Below, in pieces: positions 27,352-39,300 of a stretch of DNA of 58,000 bases. Both the position numbers and the translations under genes were made by a program. Below the pieces are notes generated by a model. The model was not told the origin of the DNA. It searched no databases and saw nothing but the letters and a program-made list of their open reading frames with translations. How positions within the stretch are numbered: position 1 is the stretch's first letter; every line of letters starts with the position of its first letter. Source of the stretch: Owenia fusiformis (Eukaryota > Annelida > Polychaeta > Sabellida > Oweniidae); the NCBI GenBank assembly GCA_903813345.2, contig CAIIXF020000691.1, forward strand, positions 1-58,000. The letters run 5' to 3'.

Positions 27352-29321
27352 AATGTAACTAAAAACATGACACTCGACAACTCAAATTACTTCCCCTCCA
27401 AAAGTATGGTACCCAAAAAAGTTAACGTCTGTTTATGCTGACGCTAATACAAGTCATCAAATTGACATAATGTAAATAGAAAACAGAACATTTCAACCTA
27501 TAAAACAGCAGGTTTATGCTGGCGCTAATACAAAAATTCATCAAATTTAGATACAAAACACAAAACAGTTCAAGCCTTAAAACATTATCAAATGAAGGCT
27601 CCCGATTACCAAACTTATAAGGGGGAGTGTAACGTAAACAAATCGACTTGCACATAGCATGCCGACCCGAATTCAGAGACTAACTAAATCGACAAATTCA
27701 AGAAGAAAGGATCGTCGCATAAATAGAGAGTTTAAGCTTACATATAAAATCGAAACGGAAACGTAAACGTATCAACCGCCCATATACATTGCATGTAGCT
27801 TTCTAGCATAATGACAATTCGGCTTCAGTGTTTAAAGCGCTTTAAGCGCAAACAAAATTCTTTGTACGAATTTCCAGTAAATTTGATTCATCAGTTGCCG
27901 AGAAAATACTTGTCAAAAAATGTTTCCTTTTTTGGACAACCGATATACACAATATTTTTGAATTTATTGTCTTTACATTGTCTAGTTCATCTTTTATTTA
28001 ACATTTTTTCAATTGTTTTCATAAAACATAACATTAATATTATAATATATCTTATTTCATAGTTCTAGCATTGGAAAGCTTCCAATATCCAACAGCTGAT
28101 ATACAAATATATATGAACACTATATATGAACACTTGATTTTCAAATCCATAGTACTTTTCACAAAATATAAATTTTAAAACAATACATTTATGAGCAGTA
28201 ACAGACCAGACGAAATTTTACATAAGCGATTACTCTCAAAACTGCAATATCAAGATATATTTTCTTGACTTATGAACTCATTGCTTATGTTTTACAATCA
28301 TTTGGCATGTGATTGGGGAACCGAGTTAATTATATTCAGCCTGCTTCGTTCGATTCTGACGACATATGTCCATGACGTACACACCAGCTTTGGCCCAAAC
28401 TTGTTTAACTCCATGTAGAAATACATTTTAGGCCCGACTTTTAATAAAATCTGTAAAACAAATTTTGAAATGTTAACATTAGTCTCCGAGAAGATTTCAA
28501 ACTCCACATCACTGATCAAAGGACAATGGCAAAGGTAAGCAAAACAGAATCTGTAATTTATAAATCTTTTGTGTCCCACATCGCGTAAATAAGTGAAAAA
28601 ATGGTTATGCACGGCCTACCTTAGTTAAAGGTTAACCCTAAGGATTTAAATCGGCCAGGTTTTGACAATATCCAGGTCAACCCCTAGTCAAACATGTGAA
28701 GATCACACTTAAGGTAGTCCAAAAAGGATAAGTAATCAGAAAACCTTTTTAGTACATGGTGCCTGGCAAAACTGACATCATATCATGCACAAATAAGTTA
28801 AAAAATTGTTGTACACGGTTAACCTTAATTAACTCTTAACATGATGATTTGAAACAGGAAATGATTCGTTTCCACTAGTTTTTTTTTATTAATATATGAT
28901 TCTGTTTTGAATTCCACTTTCGTCTTATTTTCACCACCCTTTCTATATTTTGATAGAAATGCTAGGCCATGGGCTTTCAGCGTGGTGAGCAAAATGTTCT
29001 ACAACATTTCATCTACTGTCCATTGTTGTATTGTATTTTAATGATTTCCATTGTTTATTTGGGTTGGTCTACAACCCAAACTAAATTGCAGTTTTTGCAA
29101 CTTAAGCTAGTTCCATCTTTAGAAACGCAGCCATTAATTGATTAAATTCACATAATGCAATACCTTGAAGGTAAGTCTGTCTTATACAAATGTGTTGTTT
29201 GATGGAAATGCGTTCTCTCATGCAAAGTTATAATTCACCCTGCTGTTCCCACCTTGATTAAGTGCGTAGTTTTTAAATCTACAAAATGGCAAGTAAGGCG
29301 TGCAGTCTAACTTTTATCAAG
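27352..29321. other. Region between truncated giant gene and sushi gene 3' end
   Basis: About 2 kb with no supported coding exon. It holds an imperfect 80-bp direct repeat (27424-27503 and 27505-27585, sharing TTTATGCTGRCGCTAATACA), one copy of a 25-bp dispersed motif (27604-27630), a second imperfect direct repeat (28583-28640 and 28788-28850) and the sushi-gene 3' UTR at its right end. If the duplication is real, the same sequence lies left of base 1. Confidence 0.6.
29054..29059 (-). terminator. Candidate polyadenylation signal of the sushi gene
   Basis: TTTATT on the plus strand is AATAAA for the minus-strand gene, about 265 bp after its stop codon. Other A-rich hexamers occur nearby, so the choice is tentative. 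Confidence 0.35.
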
Positions 29322-29547
29322 CTATTTAAACTGTATATCAGTTTCTTCTGCATTTTCTTGTTTTCCCTTCAATACTGGGCTCATAGTACTCAAATGGACA
29401 GGAGGCATTCCGACATTGTCCTCTCCGTTTATATTGTCCTCGTCAGCGGCGTCCTGTTTTCCTTTCAATACGGGACTTAACGTGCTTAAGTGAACTGGTG
29501 GCATACCAACGTTGTCATCTTCGTCCATAGTAGTGGGCCCAAGGTCA
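29322..29547 (-). CDS. Sushi-membrane protein exon 5: cytoplasmic tail with duplicated motif
   Basis: Acceptor TTTTGCATTTCAG at 29548, entered in phase 2 so that AG plus T makes Ser after MDWVQK. Encodes DLGPTTMDEDDNVGMPPVHL, STLSPVLKGKQDAADEDN, then EDNVGMPPVHLSTMSPVLKG and KQENAEETDIQFK. The two motif copies differ at 14 synonymous codons but at only two residues (D/E, L/M), so the peptide is under strong constraint. Confidence 0.85.
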
Positions 29548-32500
29548 CTGAAATGCAAAACCTCTGGGTGAACTTCCTGCTTCAAAAAGGCAAACGATTG
29601 ACATGTATTTACGTATTATAATTACTTACAGGGTGTCCCTGCAATAATATCCGTTTTGATTATCCTAATTGTTATTTAATGCATTGAGATTCAACGTATT
29701 CACAACCCGCATGTGGTATTTTATTGCATTTGTGACGAGTAAGCCCACCCAGAAACTGATCAAATGCAATGCTAATTGATAATAATTGTAGATGCATCAA
29801 AATGCCGAACATACCACTCAAAAAGAAGAATCGAAGGAAATACCGAACGAGAGAGAACGAGTAATCGAATAGAATACCAAACCTTTTTTGGACCCAGTCC
29901 ATGACGGGATTTGTCGCTCCTACTTTAGGTTCTGGTTTCTCTGGGGGAGTGGGGTCTTCGTCTTTAGATTTCTTACAGCAGATGACACACATTGCGAGGA
30001 TGACAATCAATGCGATTAGGCTCGCTATTGCACAGATGACTATAATGACCGTTTGGTCGGTTGAGAGGCCACTTGGCGAACGTTTGGCTGAAAATATATA
30101 CAATATAAAAACGTGTAATCCGAACACGTCTCTAATTTGAACACCTCTCAATGTGAACGCTTTTTGTCTCAATTTTATCATCTCCAATTCACTCGAATAT
30201 AAAGAAATATTATAATGTGAACAATTGCTAATACAAAAAGTTTTTGGCAGTAACAGTAGCGTTCGGATCAAATTGGGTTTACAGTACGTGGATTTCTAAC
30301 ATTGCGTCAATGTTTTATCAATTCAAAACCGCTCACTGACATGAAATTTCTGTTGACGTTTTCAATTATAGTACATTAAAAGCTTCGAAATGTGACATCC
30401 TACGTAATTGAAAAATGAAAGGAAAATGTCGTGACGATGCAGGATTTAGAGCCAAAATAAATAGCAAAGGGCCAATTTATTCAGAGGTCAAATCATTTCA
30501 ATATCTTACAAAATAGGGCGAGCAATGGCAGTATGACATATTTCAATAAATAAAATACATTTCTAGTAATTTTATACATAGATTTCATTTTGAAAATCAT
30601 TTTGATTCAATTTTGAACAAATTCGAATAATGAAATCAAAATTACCTTTACAATTTTAAGAATCTAATTCATTTCATAATGCGTCATAGAACTGAATAAT
30701 TAAGCAAGGCTGGCTATAAATTCCCTTCCCCAGGATCATTTTTCCCACCCTTATTTAACTAACAGCAGGTAAAATAACTCCCGGATTAAAGTTCTTTGTA
30801 ATTAAAATCCCATCACTGGGAAAATTACTCCGTGTGAAAATCCTCATCCTCCCCGCAATGGAGATGGGGGGGGGGGGGTCCCTGCAAAGCGTCGAACGGT
30901 TCCTTACCTGTGCATGATGGCAGTGAAGGGCTCCATCTTCCTAGTACGCAAGTGACGACATCGGGTCCCTTTAAGTCATAGCCCGAGAGACATTGTAAAC
31001 TGGCTACGTCACCATCGCCATATTCGCTAGTGTTTGCAAGCAACTTCAATGCATTGGATGAGATGAGCTGTGACAATGGTGTACAATCACCCTGAAAATG
31101 AAAAAATTAAAATCATGATGTTAAAATAGACGTCGACCAAGTCTGTATTGTTATACGCGAGGGGATAAGTTTTAAATTGAACTATACAACTTGCGCACTT
31201 CTCAATTTTATATGATAATAACTTAATTTCACTTTTTAGGGTACGATATCTTACGATTTATATTTGATAAATACAGAAAAAGGTTTATAGAAAACGAAGT
31301 TTATAAAGCTGACTCCACTGGCGGATCCCGAAGTTAAAGGGGGGGGGTAACCTATCCAAGAGACTAAATATCTTGAGGATTCGGTCTATTGATCATCATG
31401 TCCCTCTTGTAGGAAAATACATTTTGTGCAGAAATTATCAATTTTAGGAAGAATCACATCCAAAAAATTAAACACTTAAACAATTCAATTAAGTAGTGAG
31501 GTACAATTAAATGCTATAAAAATTAACACAGACTGATGTCAAATGGAAATAAAGCTAGGGGAAGTATGTATGTATGCAAATTAATTTACTCCATCGGCCA
31601 TTTTGAATGGCACTTCCTTTGTACACAAATATTTTTCAATCCAACATTTTAACATATATGTGCTATAATATGAATATTTTTATTCAAAAGTTCAAAAAAT
31701 TCAGGATAGACGATGTAGTCAATGGGGGGAGGGGCAAATTTCAAATCCCTTATCGGGCTCATAATATTTTTCTTGGCCCACCAAAGGATCTGCAAGTGGA
31801 GTCTATTGATATAGAAAGTTCTCTATCTATAATACATACACTTTACATACGGTTTGTATTTGTAATTGCAAAGATGGAGAGCCTGTAATTACTAATTTCA
31901 GTTATGACAGTTAAATGTTGGCAAGGTGTTTCTGACTAAGTCAGGGTGTTGTGGATTGTCAACGCTTCAAACACATTCATTAATATGATGATTATAATTA
32001 ATAAAGATGCATAAAAAGAAAGTGAACATATTTCCAATGGTAGCTCCCGTGTTGTCTGGAAACTTTGAAAGAAAATTTGGAAAAATAGAAAGTGTGAAAT
32101 ATCAGAATTTCCTGGAGTTCCCATTGAACTCCTACCAGATATTCTAAAAGAAGACAATGTAATGATACTTTCCTGAAAAAAGCAAGGAAATTGAAAAATG
32201 CCTTCATACTTAATTTTGTACCAGAAAATAACATGTGCAGGTATCGCAATTTTTTACCAAAATGTTACTTTCCAGCTGAACCTTAAAGCTTTTATAGACG
32301 GAGAAAATTTGAGTATAGCTGCACTTGAAAAATGTCTATTCCCCAATGGTTGATGGCAAAGTGGAATGGGTAAACATAAAAACTACAGTTTGGGCAGTTA
32401 TGGATCTGAAGTAAGGATTTCCCATGTTAAAATAAGAGAATTTCTAAGAAGCTATACATTATTCTTTATCCAACAGACTGAATGTCCTCATAATTCAGTC

Positions 32501-33359
32501 TATTGATCATCATGTCCCTCCTGAGGGAAAACAGGAAGTTTTGAGCACAAAATTACCAATTTTAGGAAGCTTCACGTCCGAAAAATAAACACAATAACAA
32601 TAAGTAGTAAGGTACAATTAAGGTCAGGGTGCATGATGGGACATTTTCTGCATTCCTCAATTGAGTCACATGTTATTTTTCAAACAAGAATCACTCCTTC
32701 CCCACATTGTCTATATCTTCCAGTTTTGCACAAAGAGTGCACTTATGTGCCTAGGAGAAGGATGTTTTGATAAAGTGTATAAAAAACGAGAAAATTCAGT
32801 GAAAAAAATCAGAAAATTTTCAGAAATTTTTTTCACTGAATTTTCTCATTTTTTATACATTTTACAAAACAAACCTTCTCACAAGGCTTTTCTAGGCACA
32901 TAAGTGCACTCTTTGTGCAAACTTGGAAGATGTAGACAATTTGGGGAAGGAGTTATTCTTGTTTGAAAAATAACATGTGACTCAATTGAGGAATGCAGAA
33001 AATTTCCCAACATGCACCCTGTCCTTAAATGCTATGAAAAGTAAGACAGCATGTTGTCCAATGGAAATAAAGTTAGTTGAAGTAACAAATGTGCAAATTA
33101 ATTTTACCCAATCGGCCATTTTGAATAGCACTTCCTATGTAAACAAATATTTTGAATTACCAAACTTTAACATAGGTGGCTTATAGTCTGAATATATTCA
33201 GGCTAAATAGGATATAGTCTAAGATATGTACCAATGACATTATTGGAAACTATGGTCTTTCAAACCATCATGGTTTGGAAATGGTGATAGAAAATCGACT
33301 TATTTAACCTTATTTCCAGGAAATATGAACAAACTGTACACTTACCATTTTGTTTGCAT
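29322..33359 (-). CDS. Sushi-domain type I membrane protein, copy 2 (complete)
   Basis: Predicted exons are 33359-33346, 32172-32136, 31091-30908, 30087-29883 and 29547-29322: 666 coding bases, 221 residues and a TAG stop at 29324-29322. Phases 2, 0, 1, 2 are consistent throughout. The mature protein would show one sushi domain outside the cell and a cytoplasmic tail of about 110 residues holding two copies of EDNVGMPPVHLST-x-SPVLK in an acidic context. The tail has no kinase, ITAM or known catalytic motif. As the only small receptor in the unit, sharing a promoter with the giant secreted protein, it could be co-expressed with it. A ligand relation is speculation. The three downstream exons are well supported; the leader exons less so. 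Confidence 0.75.
29883..30087 (-). CDS. Sushi-membrane protein exon 4 (copy 2): transmembrane segment
   Basis: Complete version of the exon cut at base 1. 205 bases, phase 1 to 2. After the helix come CCKKSKDEDPTPPEKPEPKV, GATNPVMDWVQK and a donor AAAAAAG|GTTTGG, which is weaker than the others in this gene. Confidence 0.83.
30908..31091 (-). CDS. Sushi-membrane protein exon 3 (copy 2)
   Basis: Identical in coding sequence to 978-1161. The intronic poly-G run beside its donor is G13 here against G10 in copy 1. Confidence 0.93.
31349..31684. repeat. Dispersed repeat, uninterrupted (copy 2)
   Basis: Counterpart of 1420-1755; provides a second view of the empty TTAA site. Confidence 0.7.
32136..32172 (-). 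CDS. Sushi-membrane protein leader micro-exon (copy 2)
   Basis: Copy of 2207-2243, with the same acceptor and donor. Confidence 0.5.
32618..33028. mobile_element. TTAA-flanked foldback MITE (copy 2)
   Basis: Counterpart of 2689-3099 with the same arms and the same TTAA flanks, so the insertion predates the large duplication. Confidence 0.85.
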
Positions 33360-33539
33360 TCTATGTGCTCCAAACTCAATATAATCCACCTCCTGTCGAA
33401 ATGTGCCGAACACTTCCTACACCAAATGCTGTGCCCCACGAACGTATCAGGTCTAAGTCGAACGTCCGAATGCAGGCATCATATTAGAAAACTAACTAAA
33501 CCTAACTTCAAGCAGCTATGTCCGTGTGAAAGTACTAAC
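33346..33539 (-). CDS. Sushi-membrane protein exon 1 (copy 2)
   Basis: Copy of 3417-3610. The start codon is at 33359-33357 and the donor AATG|GTAAGT is unchanged. Confidence 0.45.
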
Positions 33540-33689
33540 AACCTATATACACGTACGTCTAAGACAATTTATATATACTCCAGTTATAAATGTTTGAATA
33601 GCATGCATTCATAAGAGCTTTATGCGCATGGTATTACTCGTTTAATAAGTCGGCTTATAAATAGCTCACTCTAGTTGTATATATACGGA
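33529..33689. promoter_or_regulatory. Divergent core promoter (copy 2)
   Basis: Both opposed TATA boxes are kept (plus at 33656-33663, minus at 33575-33568). Each duplicated gene pair therefore has its own promoter. Confidence 0.43.
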
Positions 33690-33826
33690 GTGTACGTTTC
33701 TTTGCCACATCAGTGCCCACGGTGTGCTCGAACTAGTTTTAATCAACCACTAATTAAAATAACTGAGCCGTAAACACCAGTTGCTTATGAAGGGTGGTCA
33801 GATAGATGTCACATCGGATGTTAGAG
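33686..33826 (+). other. Giant gene 5' UTR exon 1 (copy 2)
   Basis: Same donor and same upstream ATG (33787) as copy 1. The A-to-T difference at 33926 lies 100 bp into the following intron. Confidence 0.4.
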
Positions 33827-33996
33827 GTGAGTATACTAAATACGTTTTTTACTTGTAAAATATGAATGTATTCGTTCATAATATAATCCTGCACAGTGTT
33901 CTTTTGATAACTAATTTTGAGGGTTTATCGACGCATAACCCGATTGTAAATGGACTAGACTAGCTGATAAAAAGTCAATTATTGGCGTGCAGCCTA

Positions 33997-34138
33997 ATGT
34001 CTTGGTCACATTTGCTCCGATTTTCACTACGGCGCCCGGCCGATTGAGTATTTTGTTCAAACTTGAATACAATATTGAACAAAACACTCAATCGGGCGGG
34101 CGCCGGCCGATGGATCGGAACATATGTGACCCAGGCAT
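33997..34138. mobile_element. GC-rich palindromic MITE A (copy 2)
   Basis: Counterpart of 4068-4209. Confidence 0.78.
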
Positions 34139-34172
34139 AATACAAGATCAAGAAATACACTTGACACATGTA

Positions 34173-34323
34173 ATGCCTTGGTCACATTTGCTCCGATTTT
34201 CACTACGGCGCCCGGCCGATTGAGTATTTTGTTCAAAATTGAAGACAATATTGAAAAAAACACTTAATCGGCCGGGCACCGGCCGATGGATCGGAGCATA
34301 TGGGTCATATGTGACCAAGGCAT
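34173..34323. mobile_element. GC-rich palindromic MITE B (copy 2)
   Basis: Counterpart of 4244-4394; a terminal fragment follows at 34338-34366. Confidence 0.78.
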
Positions 34324-35278
34324 AACGTACATTAGTAATGCCTGGGTCACATTTGCTCCGATCCAGTATTATCTTTTTCTCTATTTATAAATAAGCACAG
34401 ATCGATTACCATGCCATCTTTATTAAACAATTAGCCTATGCACAATATGATATACATTAAATACCTATATATTGAATTGTATTTAGCATTTACAGGTTTG
34501 ATACGTGATCCAAAGGAAACTTGGTCAAATTAATTGCCAAACTTATGAGGTGAAGTGCAAATTGATACATTTGAGGATTTCAATTTAGGTTTAGCTGTTC
34601 ATCTATACACCTAAAGTGTAACGGATTGTGAAAATAGTGAAATGCAAAAGAAATATATAGAGTATTTTAATGTTAGTTTTAACAGTATATACTTGTGAAA
34701 ACACTGGTATAGCGAGCCGTGAAAAGAATGAGATATCGGTGTCAGTACACCTTGGACATTAATGACGTTTAGAGAGGTATGTAGTTACATCTGCGAATCA
34801 GAGGGAAGGGAATGGAAAAACCTATTGTCGAGGGCGAAAATATATTAAGGCCGAATATGTTTAGAGATATTGCAGTATGGACCTTCGGTTTTATCTTGGC
34901 TTAATCGATTAACAAAACACTATTTGGATTTTGGATAGGCTAATTTGAAAGTCGGGTCATGTAAATGTAGTGTTTGGTGACATATAACAATAAATCGGTT
35001 TAAGGTGTTTAATCAAACGTATTCACCAAGGAAGGGAACCTCGTACTATTTCGAATACTTATTCAAATAGGTCAAATTTCCAAGAATGCAGGATATACAT
35101 TAAGGATAGATGTCCTTGATACATTCTAGAATAAACCTGAATTAGAATGATCGTATACTTTCGTTTCTTTTCATATAAATGATCGCCATTTACAAAAAAA
35201 CATTTTGATTGAACGAAAGGTATACAAACCTATTCAGGCAACGCGAGAACAGAGGATCAAATCACGTTCATATTTCAG

Positions 35279-35311
35279 TGGTGACGCAGGCAAGGATTCA
35301 AAGACATTAAG
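35279..35311 (+). other. Giant gene 5' UTR exon 2 (copy 2)
   Basis: Counterpart of 5350-5382; ends the upstream reading frame at the same TAA. Confidence 0.5.
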
Positions 35312-35366
35312 GTAAGTTTGATATGCTTTAAAAGCTCCATTAATATACTTTCTTCTACTTTCTTCT

Positions 35367-35727
35367 ACATTTAACGTGAAGCGATGTCTAATAAGAATGA
35401 TCGTTTTTATATCAATAGTTTCAGACGGCCTTAATATAGTTTCACCGTATTACTTTATTTTCTCGGACCCTACTGTTTGGGTCACATATGCTCCGATCCA
35501 TCGGCCGGCGCCCAGCCGATTGAGTGTTTTGTTCAATATTGTATTCAATTTTGAACAAAATATTCAACCGGTCGGGCGCCGTAGTGAAAATCGGAGCAAA
35601 TGGCCTAGTATGTTTGAAAAATTATATTACATTTAACGTGAAGCGATGTCTAATAAGAATGATCGTTTTTATATCAATAGTTTCAGACGGCCTTAATATA
35701 GTTTCACCGTATTACTTTATTTTCTCG
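35367..35727. repeat. 99-bp direct repeats flanking an inverted MITE (copy 2)
   Basis: Direct repeats at 35367-35465 and 35629-35727 around the MITE at 35478-35604, as in copy 1. Confidence 0.85.
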
Positions 35728-36246
35728 AACATTTCTAAAGTGGTGACATTGACATTTGCGCACACCCATTTGGGCAAACACGCTTAACGATATTGATTTG
35801 AAATTTTCGAGAATGTCACTTTGCTTTTTATTCAAACAGATAGTTTTTATAAATTTGAATTCCAATAGAGTCTATAATCAAAAAGAATTTCTTCGAATCA
35901 TCGCATCAAACATGTTTTGCGTGCTCATTTTTATTAATTAAATCGATTACATTTGCAGTTTTTGCTGCATCCGTGCAAGCATATCAGTGTGGTTGTCAAC
36001 AACAGATATTCGTTTTAACCTGTAAATAACCTTTATTTCATAGATAGAAATTATTCACAGGGGGGGGGGATAAGTCTACTTTCCAAAGAAGCGGAATTGA
36101 GCAATTTTTTGTTATGCCTCAGTAAAATGTCATGTCTGGATTCTCCCCAACACTTTCGCCCCGTCTGTTTAAGCGATGCAGACATTTGCGTTTTTCTATA
36201 TCATTCGATAAGCAACCTTACGTCTAGTGCGTCTCTTTTTTTACAG

Positions 36247-36354
36247 AGTGTTGATTGAACCGTTGAACATGTAATTGGACCATGCAAGTCGAATTACGGT
36301 GGATTCTACTTGTGTTTCTTGCGCATTGTCAATGCTTGGTTACTGCACAGTCAG
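36247..36354 (+). CDS. Giant gene copy 2: signal-peptide exon
   Basis: Start at 36282; same leader and same ATGTAA element (36269-36274) as copy 1. Confidence 0.87.
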
Positions 36355-39300
36355 GTGAGTTTATATTGTGAAAGAAGTGCCAAATATGAAATTAAATTCA
36401 AATCATCCAGATTAATGAATCTGAACCGAAAATCTAAGTCGTCAATAAAACATAATAAAATTTCAAAGGTACAGAGTGACTCCAAAAATTGTTACCAAGC
36501 TCAAATCGGGCGGGATATCGTTTTGTTTTCGTTTTAACAAGACATAACAATTACATTTTTGGATCAATTGTACAGCATTTAATGCGAACATGATATTAAA
36601 ATCGATTCATTATAAACATGATTTGCAAAATTTTGTAGGTTTTTGACCCACCCTTTATATTGTGTTAATGTATCTTTATTTCTACACACCTGATTCTTTT
36701 GAGATGGAAATGCACACTTGGGTCACCATATCCCCTCTTACTCGAATCGCGTTCTGGAATATCATCAATGGTTTAGATTCATTACCTATTTAGACCAAGG
36801 GCTTATTTAATACCCGGGACTTAGTTGTGTACCAAACGAAACGATAAACGACAGGACATCCGGGGCTTTGTTTGGTCTTCATTAGACAATGGTGCATGTT
36901 TATTGGCTAATTCAAATCGGATGCGGTAAAAAACCGAACGCCAATTTGCGAACGTTCCGGGTATTACGTTCGCCCTTGTTTAGACCCTGCCTGTAATGTA
37001 ATACTACATAGTAATTTTGTTCATCCTTTATCCAGTCGAGACCCTGAAAAATATAAATGATCAAAAATGATACTTTGGTCAGATTATTATTATTATTATA
37101 TCTTGGTTACCGCCATATTTGGCGAGCAATACCTCATTGGTATATTCCGTATTTACGTATTTTACACTCGAAGATATAGCCAGAAACCCCTCCTTGGAGG
37201 AGCCCTGTGTTCTTTTATGTGCACAGGTACACAGACATACAGGTACACACCACAGCCTTTTATACGAGTCGTGAACCACTCAGTCAAACACCCAGAATTA
37301 CATAACGCACAAACAAACTTGTCTGAACCGGGAATCGAACCCGGGGCCAAGCGATATTGGTAACCTTGACTCTCTCTGCCACTGAGCCATAGCGGGTGGA
37401 CTAATAATAACAGATAATGTGCCTAGAATGAACATTTGATTTCACTATATCAGGGTATAAAGTTGGGGTTAGGGAAACATAAACTTTTTAAATATGAGAA
37501 ATAAATTGATACATGGTCCACTACACACGATCGATAGACTAGATGCGAGTATAAATTATCTTGATTTACGTCATTAAAAATTCAAAATCCAAATCAACTT
37601 TGAAAACTTAATTTTCTTTGAAAATGTGACTTCTTTGTCGGGGAGATTCCCCATGACTCCATGTTGTAAAATCACAAAAAATGAAATATTGTTCCTTTTA
37701 TTGGCCATACATATATTTCGACTAAAACTGATGAATATTCAAGTTAGGGGGAACTTTCTAATACCCTGCCATGTTATCTACCCCGAATCTGCCACCTGGT
37801 GAAGAATATTGTAACTACTTATTTGCATCTGGGTAAATGTGAAGGTTAGTTGCTTAAAAAGATTGCCCTAGTCAATTGGTTGAATTATTCTGGATATACC
37901 ATCCCCAAAAGGTTGCAAACGGAAGTATTAATTGAATAGCATCGTCTTTCAAAGCCTTTCAATGTCCGAATCTCACATTTGTTCCTTAATTACTTTATCT
38001 CAGAAAGCTATAAAATCGGGTTGCCAAACTTATGGAGGGAAGTGTATCTATGAAGATTCCGCAAGTCAGTAGATCAAAATATTCTGGACTCTAATGGAGA
38101 GTGTTTAATCAATCTTATTATATGTTTCTGATTCAATATATGTTTATATGTATAATAGGAACCCAAGAGACACTCACTGTTATAACAAAGGATGCAAACT
38201 ACATACCTATTGACCAAGTAGATCTTACTGGCAAGCTTGGACTTGTCTTCGAAGTAAAGGCATGTACATCGGCGTATATTGCGCTGTCGGCCATTTTTGG
38301 TGTTACCAACTCTCGAATGTACGAGATCTTGATATCAGGATGGTCAAACACAAAGTCTGTGATTCGTACTTGCAAACAAGGATGTACCCGAGCTGAATCG
38401 CCGACTGAAGGTCTTCTGAAATGCAATGAATTTGTGACATTTTGGATCGGATGGACAAATGGTGAGTTAAAGTTTAATGTTAACAGACAATAATCCTAAT
38501 AAAGAAGTGAGCTTCCGTTGACCAATCACAAGCGTTGGCTTAAATATAGACAGGAGCAATGAAACGAGGTACTGTTTTACTTTATATTCTTAATTACCCG
38601 TATGTATTAAATCGAGGTGTTCCGAATTGTAAATAGTTCTGGTAAATAGTGGAAATACATCTGGCGCTTGCGCATAGACGCAAAATACATTTTCGGTGTG
38701 TTCAATCATGTAGAAATGGGATAAATATCACCGTTAGTCGACAAACTATCCGGTTAATCTATGCAAATAAATAGGTTAATCCGGTAGCTGTTAGTTGCAT
38801 TCGCGAATACAAACTTAGATAGTAACCTGCTTATTAACGTATATTACTGCAACATTGTGATTTTTTAAAGAAAAGTGACAGTAAACATCTTATTTATACT
38901 TCATCAAGGTTATGTGCAAGCATAGTGATGAGTTGTAAAAACTGAAGTTTTAAGATAGAATCACTCATGAATGATTATAATAGTGTGAGTAAGGTATGGC
39001 GAATTGGGATTTTGATATTGGTAAAAGTATTACAATTAATTTATTACATACTTTATGTATTTAAGAATTACATCAAGTCAACAATTCATCTTATTCATTC
39101 AATATTAAGACACAGCTATTGATTTTTGTTTGCATCTTTGACATTGTCAAAATATTAAGTCTCTCGATAGGAAACATTGCTCTTGGAAAAGGTCGTGACT
39201 TAGGAATCAGCCACCTAGTAGAATGGGAATCTTGATTACACGACGTCTGTTGCAGTCAGTGCATTAGATGGTGTCAACAGAACTCAGATATCATTACTAT

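Noticed and set aside
27811-28062. 83-codon frame in the junction-proximal region
   Set aside because: Low-complexity, AT-driven hydrophobic sequence with no start context, splice sites or similarity to a domain.
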